DNA of 64,000 bases from Siphonodentalium dalli. Taxonomy: Eukaryota > Mollusca > Scaphopoda > Gadilida > Siphonodentaliidae. The notes beneath the pieces are model-generated. The model ran no database searches. It had not been told where the DNA came from and worked only from the letters and a program-made list of their open reading frames with translations. Position 1 is the stretch's first letter, and each line of letters opens with the position of its first letter. The stretch is taken from positions 119,300,754-119,364,753 of the forward strand of contig CP136061.1 in assembly GCA_032622095.1 (NCBI GenBank), given 5' to 3'. Shown here in pieces: positions 11,551 through 23,170 of this stretch. The position numbers were made by a program, and so were the translations under genes.

Positions 11551-14500
11551 ATGTATGCTATTTTGTGGTAAATATATCTCACACGTAAACGGCCTCAGCT
11601 AATTGGTGCCGACATTCACCCAACAATCATGTCAGCAAACCAATCTGATGAAACAATCCAAGAAACTAATTTTATACAGTGTTCCCACACTATTGTGCTA
11701 AAATGATACTTGGATTCAAAAGGACTGATCTGTTTCCCGTTTCTGCTCCAAACATGGTATAATCCATTGTCCTGTGAGGCTTTACAAATGAAAGAAATTT
11801 GAATAATTCACGACGGAAACATCGAGTGACCTCGCTTCAGATTTATGAATGAAAACTATCCATGCAGTGACGTCATAACCGAAATGTCAAGGTTTAGTTT
11901 TGAGTCTCGCGTGATTTTATCTTTCGTCCGGTAGGTGGCCAAAAGTTACGAATAGCCAGTAGATCCGCTTAAGTTAGTCCTTCAGTCAGAAGGCGAAAAA
12001 TGGGCCTGCCGGTACCAAACTGGCGGGCAAATTCTAATTGCACGTTTTAAGTAGTTTAATATCTCAGTTATCCAGTTAGGTATGATAGCAATGTCAACTC
12101 GGTAGTTTTCTATCGGAAAATCGCCATTAAAGTGACATACCATTCACGAAAAATGCATTATTTTTTTTCGCCAGTGGGGGGGGGGGGGGGGGGTTGTGTT
12201 TCTTTGTGTCCGCGGATAAAGCTGACACTAATATCGTATCTAAAGGGTCCCAGTTATGACAGATACGCCCAGATTTTACAAGAAATCGTTTTACTGTCAT
12301 TCTAGCGGCGTTTAGTCGAAATATAAGCATGGGTGACACATCGTAATTCCTGATATACACATGTGTTTTTTCAGCTATGAAACGCACGTTAAGCATAACA
12401 GACACGTTTCACTGTCAAATGGTCTGTCAAAGTATAATATACATGTTTTTCGATATTCGGATTGGAAGAAAATTAGAAATGATCATAATTTATCGCGGTT
12501 TGTGGCTCAAACGTGACACGCACATTACGTTCTTCTTGGAATAGAGTTATCGGTCTTGGCGAACGGAGTCCGTTAACCAATATTATAGCTGGAAAAACTG
12601 CTGTCAATATCAAACTGGTGAGCAAATTATTAACCATAAATGCAGGTTTCGTGTAGATCAACAGTCCTGCTATCCGGGAATGTAAAATAGCAATGTCAAT
12701 TCGGTATAGTTTATTATCTAAAATATGCATTAGTTAAGCAAATATGTATGCATGGGTGCGAACACGATTTCGGAAGTATGTATTTATCGCCCACGTGAAA
12801 CCAAACGGATATACATTCGATTAATGTTGGACACAGTTGATCGTATTAAATGCATTCAAACTATCACTATGTCTGATGACAATGAGAATATTTTCAATTA
12901 AATACCACACACGCATATACTTGGACAATTTTTATGGTACCGGTACTGAGTGATGAGTACCGCCGGTACAAACTATACTAGGCGGTACTCGGATTACTAG
13001 ACTGTTTACGTGTGTATAATACAGCGTTAACAAAACCACATCTGGACCATTGTTGGTTATTTAGTTGCAACTTACCCGACCAAACCGTGTCACAACGAGT
13101 ATACTTATTTCGTCACGGAAGTTGGATAATTTATATGACACACATCATCCACGTATATCATCGGGTGCCACAATGGGTCATCTCTCAAAGGGTTCAGTAA
13201 GCAACGCTTTTCATATGGAAACATATATACATAATACACCTAATGTAACCTAAACATAAAATACATTTACAAACGACCAATCACTCGCTAAGCAACACGT
13301 CATGATGCACGCGGCCCTGACTGACGTCACGTGCATTTTAAGCAATGTTGAGGGGAAATACAATATATATTTATATTCTTCAAAGAAATCAAACGACCAA
13401 TCGCCGAATGAAAAAGCACTTGTCTTCGTATGAAATTATTGTTTTGTGGTGTTCTTTTATGTTAAAATAATGTAAATGGTTGGTCAATGCAGACATCTTT
13501 AGGTTTACATCATTGCGTTTTGTTTTATTTAAATCGGATGGCATAGCCGCAATTTGTTTTTTTCCGTGAACCGGTGTTTCTGAATAGACGCTGTTTACTA
13601 TTAATCATATTCGATCGCTGTGGAAGCTTTTGCAACCGGTGTTTTCGTTAAGTCTGCGACAAACATACCAAAGAAGAAAGCTTTGTGACCGACCCGCCAA
13701 CCAACTGCCGCATACATAATTACGAATATGATCGTGGCAGCTACAGAGTCAATAATCAATATAACATGGAAGTCACTATATTATTTCATACCTTTTACAT
13801 ACATCCATTAATGGTCATGAAACAAACGTGTTCTCTCAATTATATTTGTCCCACACGTAATTATCATGACAACCCTAATTACATTCTGTTATCTTTACAA
13901 TTGATCATTTTCAAAATGGATCTGGTAGCTTGGTTCAGTATATGCACTATCATAAACTCTTTTCAAGCAGATTTGATGTCCAGTCTGGGAATCGTCCCTG
14001 CTTCGCTGAGGTTATATCGTATCAGTCAATAAAGTACATGGTACCTTATTTTCAACAAAGTCTTTTATTCCTCATTCCTGTAGCGTCCTCTCGTTATGAG
14101 ACGCTAGACTAGATTTAGAAACATAAGAGTAACCATTCCCACATGGCGCGTGGCATATATAATTATCTTGCCGACTGAGAGAACTCCATCCTTTGGTCAC
14201 TAATATTTAATATAGTGATCATTTGGATCATTTTATAAAATATTGTGGTAGCTTGCACCCATATGGATAAGTGGTAAAATGATGTTCCATTTCGTTGGAA
14301 GATAACTCCGGTAATAAAGAACCATCCCTTTAAATGGACTCAAATGTTTTCGAAATGGGTTCATGTGTAATATACATGTAACATGTTTTTTTTTAAGTTT
14401 ATAAAACAACTGCTATCAACATGCGCGTGTAAATCATATAAACTTTGTTCATTGTCATTATTAATAACTCCAATGATGAGGTATCGCAGTTCAACACTAG

Positions 14501-15937
14501 TGTTATGTACACAATACTTTTACGGTGGCATTATCGACCAAAGTCGAACTCAGCAAATAAAACATCACAGTAAAATCAGAACTTGACGGCAAACACGTGG
14601 AAAGGTCAATGCATTGTCAAATATTCTGACAAATCGCACTTAGACTAAACTATTTGAATTTGCTATGTGATTGGCGATGTTTTTTGACAAATCGCTGAAA
14701 CAGTTTTGTTTACATTTGTTTCAACACACGAATTGTTTTTATTGATAAGCTATCAATTATTAATATTAGAACACAGTGTGTCTATTCTCCATGTTCTTCT
14801 TGGTGGTGATGTTTTACAAACTTATAATTTTTTCACATTACCCACTGTGGGTGTCTTGGTTTCCTTCAATTGTTTATCTATGTTCCAATTGAAACAACTT
14901 GCATTTGTTCATGATACAGCAGGCGGCACATATATAGGAATGACGTTTCCTGTTACCAATTTGGTTATAAAATAAATTACATGTATGGCGACTTCGTCAT
15001 CTACGCCCCACTCGGTCACCATATCTTTTAGAGTATTCCGCGTCATCTTCATTCAAGTCACGTAGATTAATTCTACGTATGAAATGTATCATCGACTACT
15101 TGGCTTTCATAGTTGATCTTACTAAAACCAAAGCAATCAGTTGGTTTAAACATATTTTATTAGCAAAAGCTAGAGGAGTAAAGGGATACATGCCAAGGGC
15201 GGGTAATCATATTCGTGTATCTGGGCAAGTTTCTTTCGGGGGGTCGGTGGTTTCTACACGCAGTGGCATTATTTCCATGTGAAATTTACTCTCTGCGGGG
15301 TCATTATTCCACCCGTAATACTGAGAACGTCGTGATATGGCGCACACATATTACAAATGTATTGGATATAGACACCGTGGCTAAACGGGTATATACATAA
15401 TAGCCTGTCTCAACGTCCACATCGGAGTTGGCTATACAACTGATTGCGGGACGCAACAAAAGAGGTGACAAGGTCGACTACGTGCATTAGGTCACCACAT
15501 AAGTTGTCCATGCAGCAATGGTGAAGCTGTTCAAACATCAACGAATTTGATTGTATTGATGTTTCATGGATTCATGATTTTGTTACGTTCAACAGTTGCT
15601 TGTCGGCACCAGCCGGTCGTTATATGTTCCTCCTAAACAGATATATAAGTACATTTTTAATGTAGTTATCCAAATTCAAAAAAGTCGTCGTATCAGGTTG
15701 CTCATAGATGAAGTTGCACTCACAGGCTTTGCTTCTGCGTGAAGAAGATCGTTTAACGAATCGATCTATTATCATCACGATGGCTTACCCTACTATATTA
15801 TTGTGGACTAAAACACCACAATGCACATGATCATGTAATATATGCATGCACTTGTGCATTGATTGCACCATGTTGATTAGAATAAAAAGCACAGGTCATT
15901 CAAATTCAATTTACGAGCGATATGCTTATGGACCATT
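11551..15937. other. No gene seen (copy 1)
   Basis: Non-coding as far as I can read. It contains a run of about 17 G at 12,176-12,193, which is only a short G tract in copy 2, and the 12,497-14,487 segment that copy 2 lacks. Short open frames here have no recognisable domain or convincing splice sites. Confidence 0.5.
12497..14487. other. 1,991-bp segment present only in copy 1
   Basis: The word TATCGC occurs at 12,491-12,496 and 14,482-14,487. Copy 2 has it once (51,741-51,746), joining the two outer flanks directly. A deletion in copy 2 through 6-bp microhomology is the simplest reading. The segment has no inverted-repeat ends or transposase, so insertion of an element in copy 1 is less likely. 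Confidence 0.85.
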
Positions 15938-16728
15938 TTGTTGTTGTAAATTTACACGTGCAGCGTGTAATTCAAACTAAAAGAAAGTGATCAGCCCCGG
16001 TTAGGTCAATATTTATAGGTTCATTGTAATTATATATGATCACATGGAAACCGCCAGTGACTCCCAACTTCCCAAATTGTGCGTGGGCCATTCATATACA
16101 CGCACACCGTTTTATATACTGTGTGATTCTATATTCAACATCATTATATATACTGGAGTCTGGGGCACACTGATACACATCGTTCTGTGACATACATATT
16201 CTCTCCCAAGAAGGAGACAATAAAGAATATAATGCCCACTCGCACATATGGTGCTGTTTCTGTTTTGGTCCCGGTGTTTGTAAACGAAGTGTCACAAAAG
16301 CTCCATGTATTATATTGCTTATATATAGAGCTTATACCTACACAAACGTGTGTTGAGATCTGCCAAAATTATTAGCATTGTCTGCAGAATAGCCGGGATA
16401 AAGTTAATAATTGGCAGCTGGAACTGCCACTGTTTCATTGATCAGAGTGTGACCGGACACCAATAATAATGCAGAAGCACTGATAATCACCAATGTGACC
16501 TATTACGTTGATCGTGAAGACGTTCAGCGGCCTTCCATAGTTTTGTCGTCTCCGCATCGCGTGCTGCTCATGTAACGTCAACTAAATCATCTATGGAAGG
16601 ATACATCAACAGATAATTACATACAATATTTATACGGGGTTTATACAAGTAAAACTACAGATATGAAATTGCTATGAACCCTAATTTTACTACATATTTA
16701 GTACCCTTACTGGCTATATACATGTAGG
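15938..16728. other. No gene seen
   Basis: First single-copy stretch to the right of duplicated block 1. I recognise no exon, repeat end or RNA gene. Confidence 0.5.
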
Positions 16729-17514
16729 TCAAAATTTGCCATTTTCGGAACGTAATACCTCGAAGTTGAAAATTATTCTTTGATCATCGCCATCAGTGAT
16801 TGCCAATTCAGAAATTTTTCTCTCGATAGTACGAGGAAGATTTATTAATGACCATTTATCGACTGGAATGACCCGAGAATCTAAAACCATTTGATTCAAG
16901 CAATCTCCAATATTGATCAGTAATGAACTGTTAAGCCATCGGCGATTTGTCAGAGTACTCAGTTCATCTGTTGTTATCTGTCCAGATGGGAGATCATGCA
17001 CACTGGACATTCCGCTTGACATCAGTATGATTTTCAAGGTTTCAATATTGTCAATGGAAACTGAAGAATTACATTTTGGTTTGACCAATGACTCCATTTT
17101 TTTTTAACCATTCCTTTTCCATAGCAACTTTTCTAATTAAGCATCTAGCTTTGTGATTATTTTTCATTTCAACCAGAGAATCCATTGAAAATTACCAACA
17201 TCCATTTTTATAAAATGTTTTTGAGGTGGTACATTAGTTGATTTGATTCGGAGTTGTTGAACCAAAGAATCAACCTGTTCTTCAGGTAGAAAGTTTTTTA
17301 TCTTATGTGGTCCACTCAACTGAACACATGGATTAATCAAATCTATCCCCAACACATCTTGTTCAAGCAGAACAATGAATTCTAAACATTTTCCACCAAC
17401 ATTAGATCGAGCAATAGAATTCAAATTTGATAGCTCACCATTTGTCGCATTTGCCATTTTCAGAACTGGAGAATATCTGCTTGCAATCTGTAGGAAGAAA
17501 CTTACGATATTCAA
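16729..17514 (-). pseudogene. Possible Ulp1-like protease fragment
   Basis: Two minus-strand frames (17,514-17,164 and 17,097-16,729) look protein-like. The downstream one has TTDELSTL, then RRWLNSSLL, which resembles the start of the Ulp1/SENP cysteine protease fold (xxLxxGxWLND). The catalytic His-Asp-Cys part would lie further downstream and is not seen. The upstream frame (MANATNGELSN, KNFLPEEQVD) is not recognised. A frameshift near 17,175 connects FQ to SLVEMKNNHKAR and then to the second frame. Ulp1-like domains are common in invertebrate transposons and orphan genes. The family call is tentative. Confidence 0.35.
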
Positions 17515-17799
17515 TCTTTGGATGATTATTTAACTTAGGTTGTACACATATGCCTTTAACAAATAGTCAATGTAAATTATTGAAATACTAGTATGAGCAT
17601 TGAGCAGCAATAAATCTTACACAACAATATTAAATAAGTTATTGATTTTCCAGACAGGTGACATTTGCTAATTTTCCCCGCAGGAAATAAATTTTTATTC
17701 CAGAAAAAAGGTTGATCAAGTTTATGACGATATTTGGTTATATGATAAGTTACCCCTCCCCCTTCTGGGCACAAAGCATAATTCATTTTTGGTTACTGT

Positions 17800-18330
17800 A
17801 AGCGTAATTCATTTTAATTACGATTAAGTGTAAATGAATTACGCTTAAGCTTACTTGTAAATGAATTATGCTTAAGCATAAATTATTTACGCTTAAGTGT
17901 ATATTGCTTAAGCGCAAGTAATTATCAATAGTAAATTTGACCTCGCATACTCTGACACCAATAGTAATATATGGCAGGCCCAATTCACATTTAATATTAA
18001 ATTTCTCTTAAGTGCAAATAATTATGGTTAAGAGTAATTGATTGCGCTTAACTACAATTGATCTTAAGTGCAATCAATTTCGCTTAAATGTAATTATTTA
18101 CACTTAAGCATAATTATTTGCGCTTCTAAAAGCACTATATTAGTATATAGACAATTGTGCTTAAGTGAAATTCATGGTTTAACATATGTAACTAAACACC
18201 CCTGGTGAATAAATAGTTTTACCCTAAACTCTACCTTAACTCTTATTGACATATTTCCGTATTTGTACATTTTTTTGCTTAGCATTAGGCACAATATACT
18301 GGTATTTTCGCTTAAGTGCAATTGATTTAG
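17800..18330. repeat. CTTAAG-rich degenerate repeat tract
   Basis: About ten CTTAAG palindromes occur in ~530 bp, most in the context (T/G)GCTTAAG(T/C)(G/A)(C/T)AA(T/A), in both orientations, separated by AATTATTT-like spacers. The spacing is irregular, so this is not a simple satellite. No coding potential. Confidence 0.65.
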
Positions 18331-19964
18331 ATTATTATTAGATGTGAATTTGGCCTCCCATACTATTAGTATGAAATTTATGAAAGTTGGGGGGGGGTGA
18401 ATTAGCAAACATTCTGTTAAGGAAAATGAAATTTGTCTTTGGTCGTGACACGTGGTTTTACTTTAAAATCAGAACTGCGCGAGTGAGTCGTGGTTAAACT
18501 TGAAATGAAAGTCTCAGTTACAAAAAAAACTGATTGTTTTTTATCTCATTTTCGTCATACAAATAAATATCCAATAAATTAGAAGCATAATAAATAAATA
18601 ATCGTTAAAAATCATACAAAATGTGACATATATAGACAAAAATGTGAGGTACAATCTTACAAGAATACCGTCAAACTCCGGGACGAATATAGCGCCACAT
18701 CGGCGGTTATGTTTAGAGTTATCTGACTTGGAAGTGGGATATTACCAACTGCCACGAGCAGTCTCTTGTTTACGTACACCATCGTACGTCTTGACAATAT
18801 ACTATTTACGCGCTGATTATGTTTGGCATATGAGAGGAACTATATTAGGGATGTTCATGAAAAATTAAAATTGTTATAATCTATTCATTGCTTATTTTGT
18901 AGATCTCACCATGCTGGTTACAGAACCGAAAACCTTTTTCAGAATCGTCAAATTTTTTTTTGAGTTATGGACATTTTTCTACCCCAAAAATGGGGTTTTT
19001 TTTTAGTTTTTTTCACTAAATAAGTGGTTAACCTACTGGGTAGAGCACAATAATACATTATTTCACACCTTAATGGCCAAGAACGAAAACAAATCTACCG
19101 ATGAAATGTGTGTTCCGTAACATGGACTTAGTCAAATTTGGCTTTGTGACATGGGGTTTTGTGACGAAATGCCATATTTGAGGTTTGGTCAATCAGTAAA
19201 TTAATATCCATACATCTTAATGTTTTCACAACATATTCTATATGTTAGACTAACTATATTGTGAGACAATTTCTATTATTGGATGCAATATATTTTCGTT
19301 ATGGCCCTATGGGTTATTGAAAATCTCTTATTTTCAAAAATGTCTTTTTTGGGGCATTTTCTGCCATTTTACTTGTTTTTTTGTGTATAAAAAATAAAAA
19401 GTGATCTTCAGTTAAAACTAGTTAAACTTTCATCTGAAAATATATTTTAGGTGAAACTAACTCATATTGTTGATTATTCTATTGTAAGTTTATGGATTTC
19501 ACCACTTTTTGTTCTCAACTGACCCCAAATTTGACTGCTGTTATAGGGGTAGGGCAAATCAGAAAAATTATCCATGTTCTAATATTAGACATATTGGAGA
19601 CAAAGGGTTGTTTTTTATGCTTGGTTGCACTACTATTGTTTTATATAAAACATTCTAAACATTATCTCATGTTTATTTGGATTTTTAAGGCTATATGATC
19701 AGTATATGATGTTGAAAGTAGCCAAAACACCAAATTGCCATTTCGCGTCCGAATCGGAGTAAATTTGTCATAACTTGGATACCGTACATCGAAAATGGAT
19801 GCGGTATGGTTTGATAGGTAGTCAAATGTATGCTTGTTTGTTTATTACAAAGCATTACTTATATTTATAAGTTATTCTCATTAAGCTTACCTTCCCCCTA
19901 TATTTGCAATCTCATCAAATATCGACGGTACACAGAGTCACATACAAGTGACCATTGTTCAGAA
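18331..19964. other. No gene seen
   Basis: AT-rich sequence with several T runs (18,950-19,010 and 19,370-19,385). Apart from the MITE fragment at 18,690-18,830 nothing is recognisable. Confidence 0.5.
18690..18830. mobile_element. Fragment of diverged family A MITE
   Basis: Matches the interior of the element at 58,715-59,233 in opposite orientation, e.g. CATCGTACGTCTTGACAAT and GATTATGTTTGGCATATG. No ends are identifiable. Confidence 0.55.
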
Positions 19965-20665
19965 GGCAACCCTTACCATCTCTACATGGAAGAAAAATAA
20001 CACAGATAGATTGTTTAGTATATATTTTGATATTTAGAAATATTTACATCGAGATGATACGAAAGTACGAACCTAATCGTAACGTTAAGATTGATTGGTT
20101 AGTTTAAATGGGTTAGGGTGTGTGGCCTCCAACCTCCCCTTACAGCCACAGCCTTACCACCTCTCAGGGAAAGAAAAACAACACTTCAAATACGTGATTG
20201 TTTAATATATATTTTTGATATTTAGAAATATTTACATCGAGATGACACGAAAGTACGAACCTCTACAATTACTCCACCTAATCGTAACGTTAACTTTGAT
20301 TGGTTAGTTTAAATGGGTTAGGGTGTGGCCTCCAACCTCCCCTTACAGACTTACCACCTCTCAGGGGAAGAAAAATAACACTTCAGATACATCGATATGA
20401 TACGAAAGTACGAACCTCTACAATTACTCCACCTAATCGTAACGTTAACTTTGATTAGTTAGTTTAAATGAGTTAGGGTGTGTGGCCTCCAACCTCCCCT
20501 TACAGCCACAGCCTTACCACCTCTCAGGGGAAGAAAAACAACACTTCAGATACGTGATTGTTTAATATATATTTTCGATATTTAGAATTTACATCGAGAT
20601 GATACGAAAGTACGAACCTTTACAATTACTCCACCTAATTGTAACGTTAACTTTGATTGGTTAAT
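19965..20665. repeat. Tandem repeats, ~155-200 bp units
   Basis: Units start with ACATCGAGATGATACGAAAG near 20,046, 20,233, 20,389 and 20,590, followed by CGAACCTCTACAATTACTCC, CCTCCAACCTCCCC and TACCACCTCTCAGGGG. The second unit is internally shortened and the first lacks part of the middle. A worn partial unit precedes 20,046. Confidence 0.85.
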
Positions 20666-20760
20666 CAACGAGAACCATCTTATTAAAATATATTAGAATC
20701 ATGATAATCATTAACATAATTTAAAGTATTGTTAATATTATCAGCAGAACAATCAAACAT

Positions 20761-21118
20761 ACTAACGTTGCTCTGAAAGAATGTTTCCTACTTATAAAAT
20801 TTAGCATCTACATGCACATCTACATGTATATAATAAACAATAATAAACAATAATAAGTTTGTTAGATATCAATAGAATCATCAACAAATATATGGTACAG
20901 CTTACATACCTATTATCAACTGAAGTTCACCTGGTATAGCCCGGAGAACCCTTGCTGACCAAGGTTACTCACTAACGTTGCTCCTAAAGAAATGTTCCCT
21001 ACTTATAAAATTTAACATCTACATATCTACATGTATATAATAAACAACAAGTTTGTTAGAAATCAATGGAATCACCAACAACTGAACAAATATATGGTAC
21101 AGCTTACATGTCAGCCCA
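20761..21118. repeat. 210-bp tandem duplication
   Basis: ACTAACGTTGCTC begins at 20,761 and 20,971. Both units run through CTTATAAAATTTA, CATGTATATAATAAAC and ATATGGTACAGCTTACAT. It lies directly downstream of the hAT-like locus. Confidence 0.85.
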
Positions 21119-21156
21119 CCTTGCACTTGTTCGTCTTGTTTCCACCCACACAAAAA

Positions 21157-21432
21157 CTATCTGCTTAGGATTCTTACGTCTCCACTACCATAGTCTTCTA
21201 AGACTGGCTCTTCGAACACATTGGAGTCATCATAATCACTGGCATAGTCATCATCAGGAGAATAGTCCTATGCTACCATGTAGATGCCATTGCTCCTGTC
21301 ATACCCCAGCACCTTACCAGAATACCAGTAATCTTCACCATCATCTTCATTCTTGAACCTGTGCTCGATACGCTTTCCGATGAAATAGTCGGCATCAACT
21401 GGTATCATCTCCAGATCCTTCATGTCATCCTG
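21157..21432 (-). pseudogene. Second Tudor-like segment and C-terminus
   Basis: After a TTTGCAG acceptor the frame encodes IPVDADYFIGKRIEHRF, DGEDYWYSGKVLGYDRSNG, a TAG at 21,268-21,270, and then an acidic DDDYASDYDD tail ending EDYGSGDVRILSR and a TAG. GKRIEHRF...WYSGKVLGYD is the beta-barrel pattern of Tudor/chromo-like domains. The conserved ending on both sides of the internal TAG suggests a recent loss. Confidence 0.55.
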
Positions 21433-22097
21433 CAAAGTAAAATTAGATTGGCGCTTCTCGTCTCATATATTATGGTGCAATTATAGGCACCATTATCACA
21501 AACCTTCAACCTCTTCACAAGACCTGCTGACCATACCATCATGTCACTCAGCTGCCGTCTGTGTTTCACCCTCTAGCCAACTATATCCTCTGGATCCTCG
21601 ATCTCGGGGATGTCAGAAGATGCACCGATACTGCTACGCCTTTTCTTCCCAGATGTTGACTCCTTTTGCGCCTTCTGAACAAGTTCCTGAAATGTACACT
21701 TCAAAGACTTTGTTACCTCACTCAGAGGAGTTGATACCGTACCCTCCTGTAACTTCCTGTACCATAGCAGCATCTTTTTGGGCAGTCGCAATGGCTGTCT
21801 TTAGGTTGTCTGCCAACTTCTGACACGTTAGTCTTTTGCCACCAGCTGAAAGTGAAAAGACATTATTTGCATTCTTACCATATAGAACGAATCGCCTAAA
21901 CTCCAAGTGTCGCCTTCTCTCAACATCTGTCTTCAGCGCTGCCATCTTTCTGTCGTCGTCCTCAGCAGCCCACCGCATCTCTCCAGCTATCCGACTAGGG
22001 TCTCCATCTTCACGGTCTGTCGTCTCTCTTTTGCTGCAGCAGCGTCTTCCTTAGATGAACGGATCACAAGTCGCTTCTGCTGAATGGCAATCCGTCT
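21433..22097 (-). pseudogene. Charged helix and first Tudor-like segment
   Basis: Begins after a TTTCCATAG acceptor. Three frames are used in turn: IAIQQKRLVIRSSKED; after a shift near 22,015 ALKTDVERRRHLEFRRFVL and FSLSAGGKRLTCQKLADN; after a shift near 21,755 FQELVQKAQKE and EIEDPEDIVG. A TAG (21,573-21,575) follows, and the same frame continues RVKHRRQLSDMMVWSAGLVKR, a Tudor-like beta pattern (GKRVxHR...VWSGxVxR). Tudor folds usually bind methylated peptides or act as structural barrels; the function here is unknown. Confidence 0.5.
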
Positions 22098-22569
22098 CTA
22101 TGGAAACTGAAATTACCATTACAATTTCAAGTTTCAGTAATGCATACACAGAATGACACAAGTGTTAATTGGTTTGTTGAACCGGCATGAGTGCTAGTGC
22201 ATAATGATAGAATGAGTGGCACAGCCTCTTGTTCTATCCTCCCACTATGGCACAAGTGCCTTGTCTACAAACCCATTAACACACGCGACGTTCTGTGTTT
22301 GTTACATGCCACCCATCCTACAATCCATGAATTAAAAAAACAGACTTAAAAGCTTTATTCAGGCATGTACATGTGTGACGCTACTTTTATGTTATAGCTC
22401 TGGTTTCATGGTTGAGGGGAACGTCATTTAAATTGTGTGATGTCAACTGATGTCATTCTAGGAACAAGTGTGTAATAAATGTATTTATTACATTTCAAGA
22501 TAACAAAAATAATAATTAGTATAAAGTTTCTGGTTAAAATAGTACTAAAATTAAAAATGCCCACTCAAG

Positions 22570-22688
22570 CTACTGTTCCTTGACCGACTTCCTGGCTCTC
22601 TCCATCAACAGGGTCTTTCGGGCATCTGGCAAGGTAGAGATCCATGATGCTGTATGGTTGCTGTTCCACATACTAGTAGTTATGGCCT
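22570..22688 (-). pseudogene. Short downstream exon of hAT-like gene
   Basis: Acceptor TTATTTTTTCAG; encodes EAITTSMWNSNHTASWIS, TLPDARKTLLMERARK and a TAG at 22,570-22,572. The protein may end here, or a weak donor (GTAGCT) overlapping the stop may continue into the 22,097 exon, whose product looks like the natural continuation. Confidence 0.55.
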
Positions 22689-22947
22689 CTGAAAAAATAA
22701 TGAGTTATGTATAAAATCAGTAAGACACTAATTAAGATAATTAAACAAAACCAGCCCTTAACCTTAATTACAATCAAACTGTTTTTGTAGTGAATAATTT
22801 AAAGTGCTCAATTGGGGGGGGGGTGCTAGAATTTGAGGGGGCATGTTTTATTATTGAAGGTAACGTTAAGTGTCTCAACTTTTAAAGCTTTTAATTGTCA
22901 ATAATGAGAGTGTACTTATACCAGTTAGTATTTAAATATTAACTTAC

Positions 22948-23126
22948 CAATGGCATAACTAGTTGCTCTTGGCATAATCCTGATCAGGTAGTCCAGCTGT
23001 CCAAAGATTATCTCAGCATCTACACTGGTTCTAGGCACAGAAGAAGTCTCAGAAATAAGCTCAGATGAGTGATTAGTAAAGTACTTACCCCCTCCAAGTG
23101 GTCTTTCAACTGACGTGGACAGACAA
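22948..23126 (-). pseudogene. C-terminal hAT-like dimerisation exon
   Basis: Acceptor CCTTCTTAG and donor GTAAGT bound an open exon. It encodes STSVERPLGGGKYF and then PRTSVDAEIIFGQLDYL and MPRATSYAI. The last part matches the layout of the hAT C-terminal block, where a catalytic Glu sits in an xxERxFS-like motif followed by an Arg-rich helix; here the Glu of AEIIFG is the candidate. Phase 1 continues into the next exon. Confidence 0.6.
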
Positions 23127-23170
23127 CTAAGAAGGATGAAAACAGTAATTATAATACCTGCTGCGTTAAC

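Larger units (their letters stand above)
1..15937 (+). repeat. Segmental duplication, copy 1
   Basis: The whole interval matches 38,285-53,245 in the same orientation, base 1 aligning with base 38,285. Short stretches compared by eye differ at about one base in a hundred. The right edge is sharp: homology stops at 15,937 after the word GACCATT, and the flanks are unrelated beyond it. The left edge lies outside the window. Compared with copy 2 it has an extra 624-bp element at 7,967-8,590 and an extra ~1,991 bp near 12,497-14,487, and it lacks a ~650-bp segment and an internal 990-bp tandem duplication. Real tandem duplication and uncollapsed haplotypes are both possible. Confidence 0.95.

Noticed and set aside
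17800-18330. CRISPR-like array suggested by the repeated CTTAAG words
   Set aside because: Spacing is irregular, the repeats are palindromic 6-mers with fuzzy flanks, and the genome is eukaryotic.
22816-22850. Regulatory G-quadruplex candidates at G runs (22,816; 12,176; 34,674) and the C run at 25,338
   Set aside because: Each is a single homopolymer run, not four spaced G tracts, and the 12,176 run differs between block copies.
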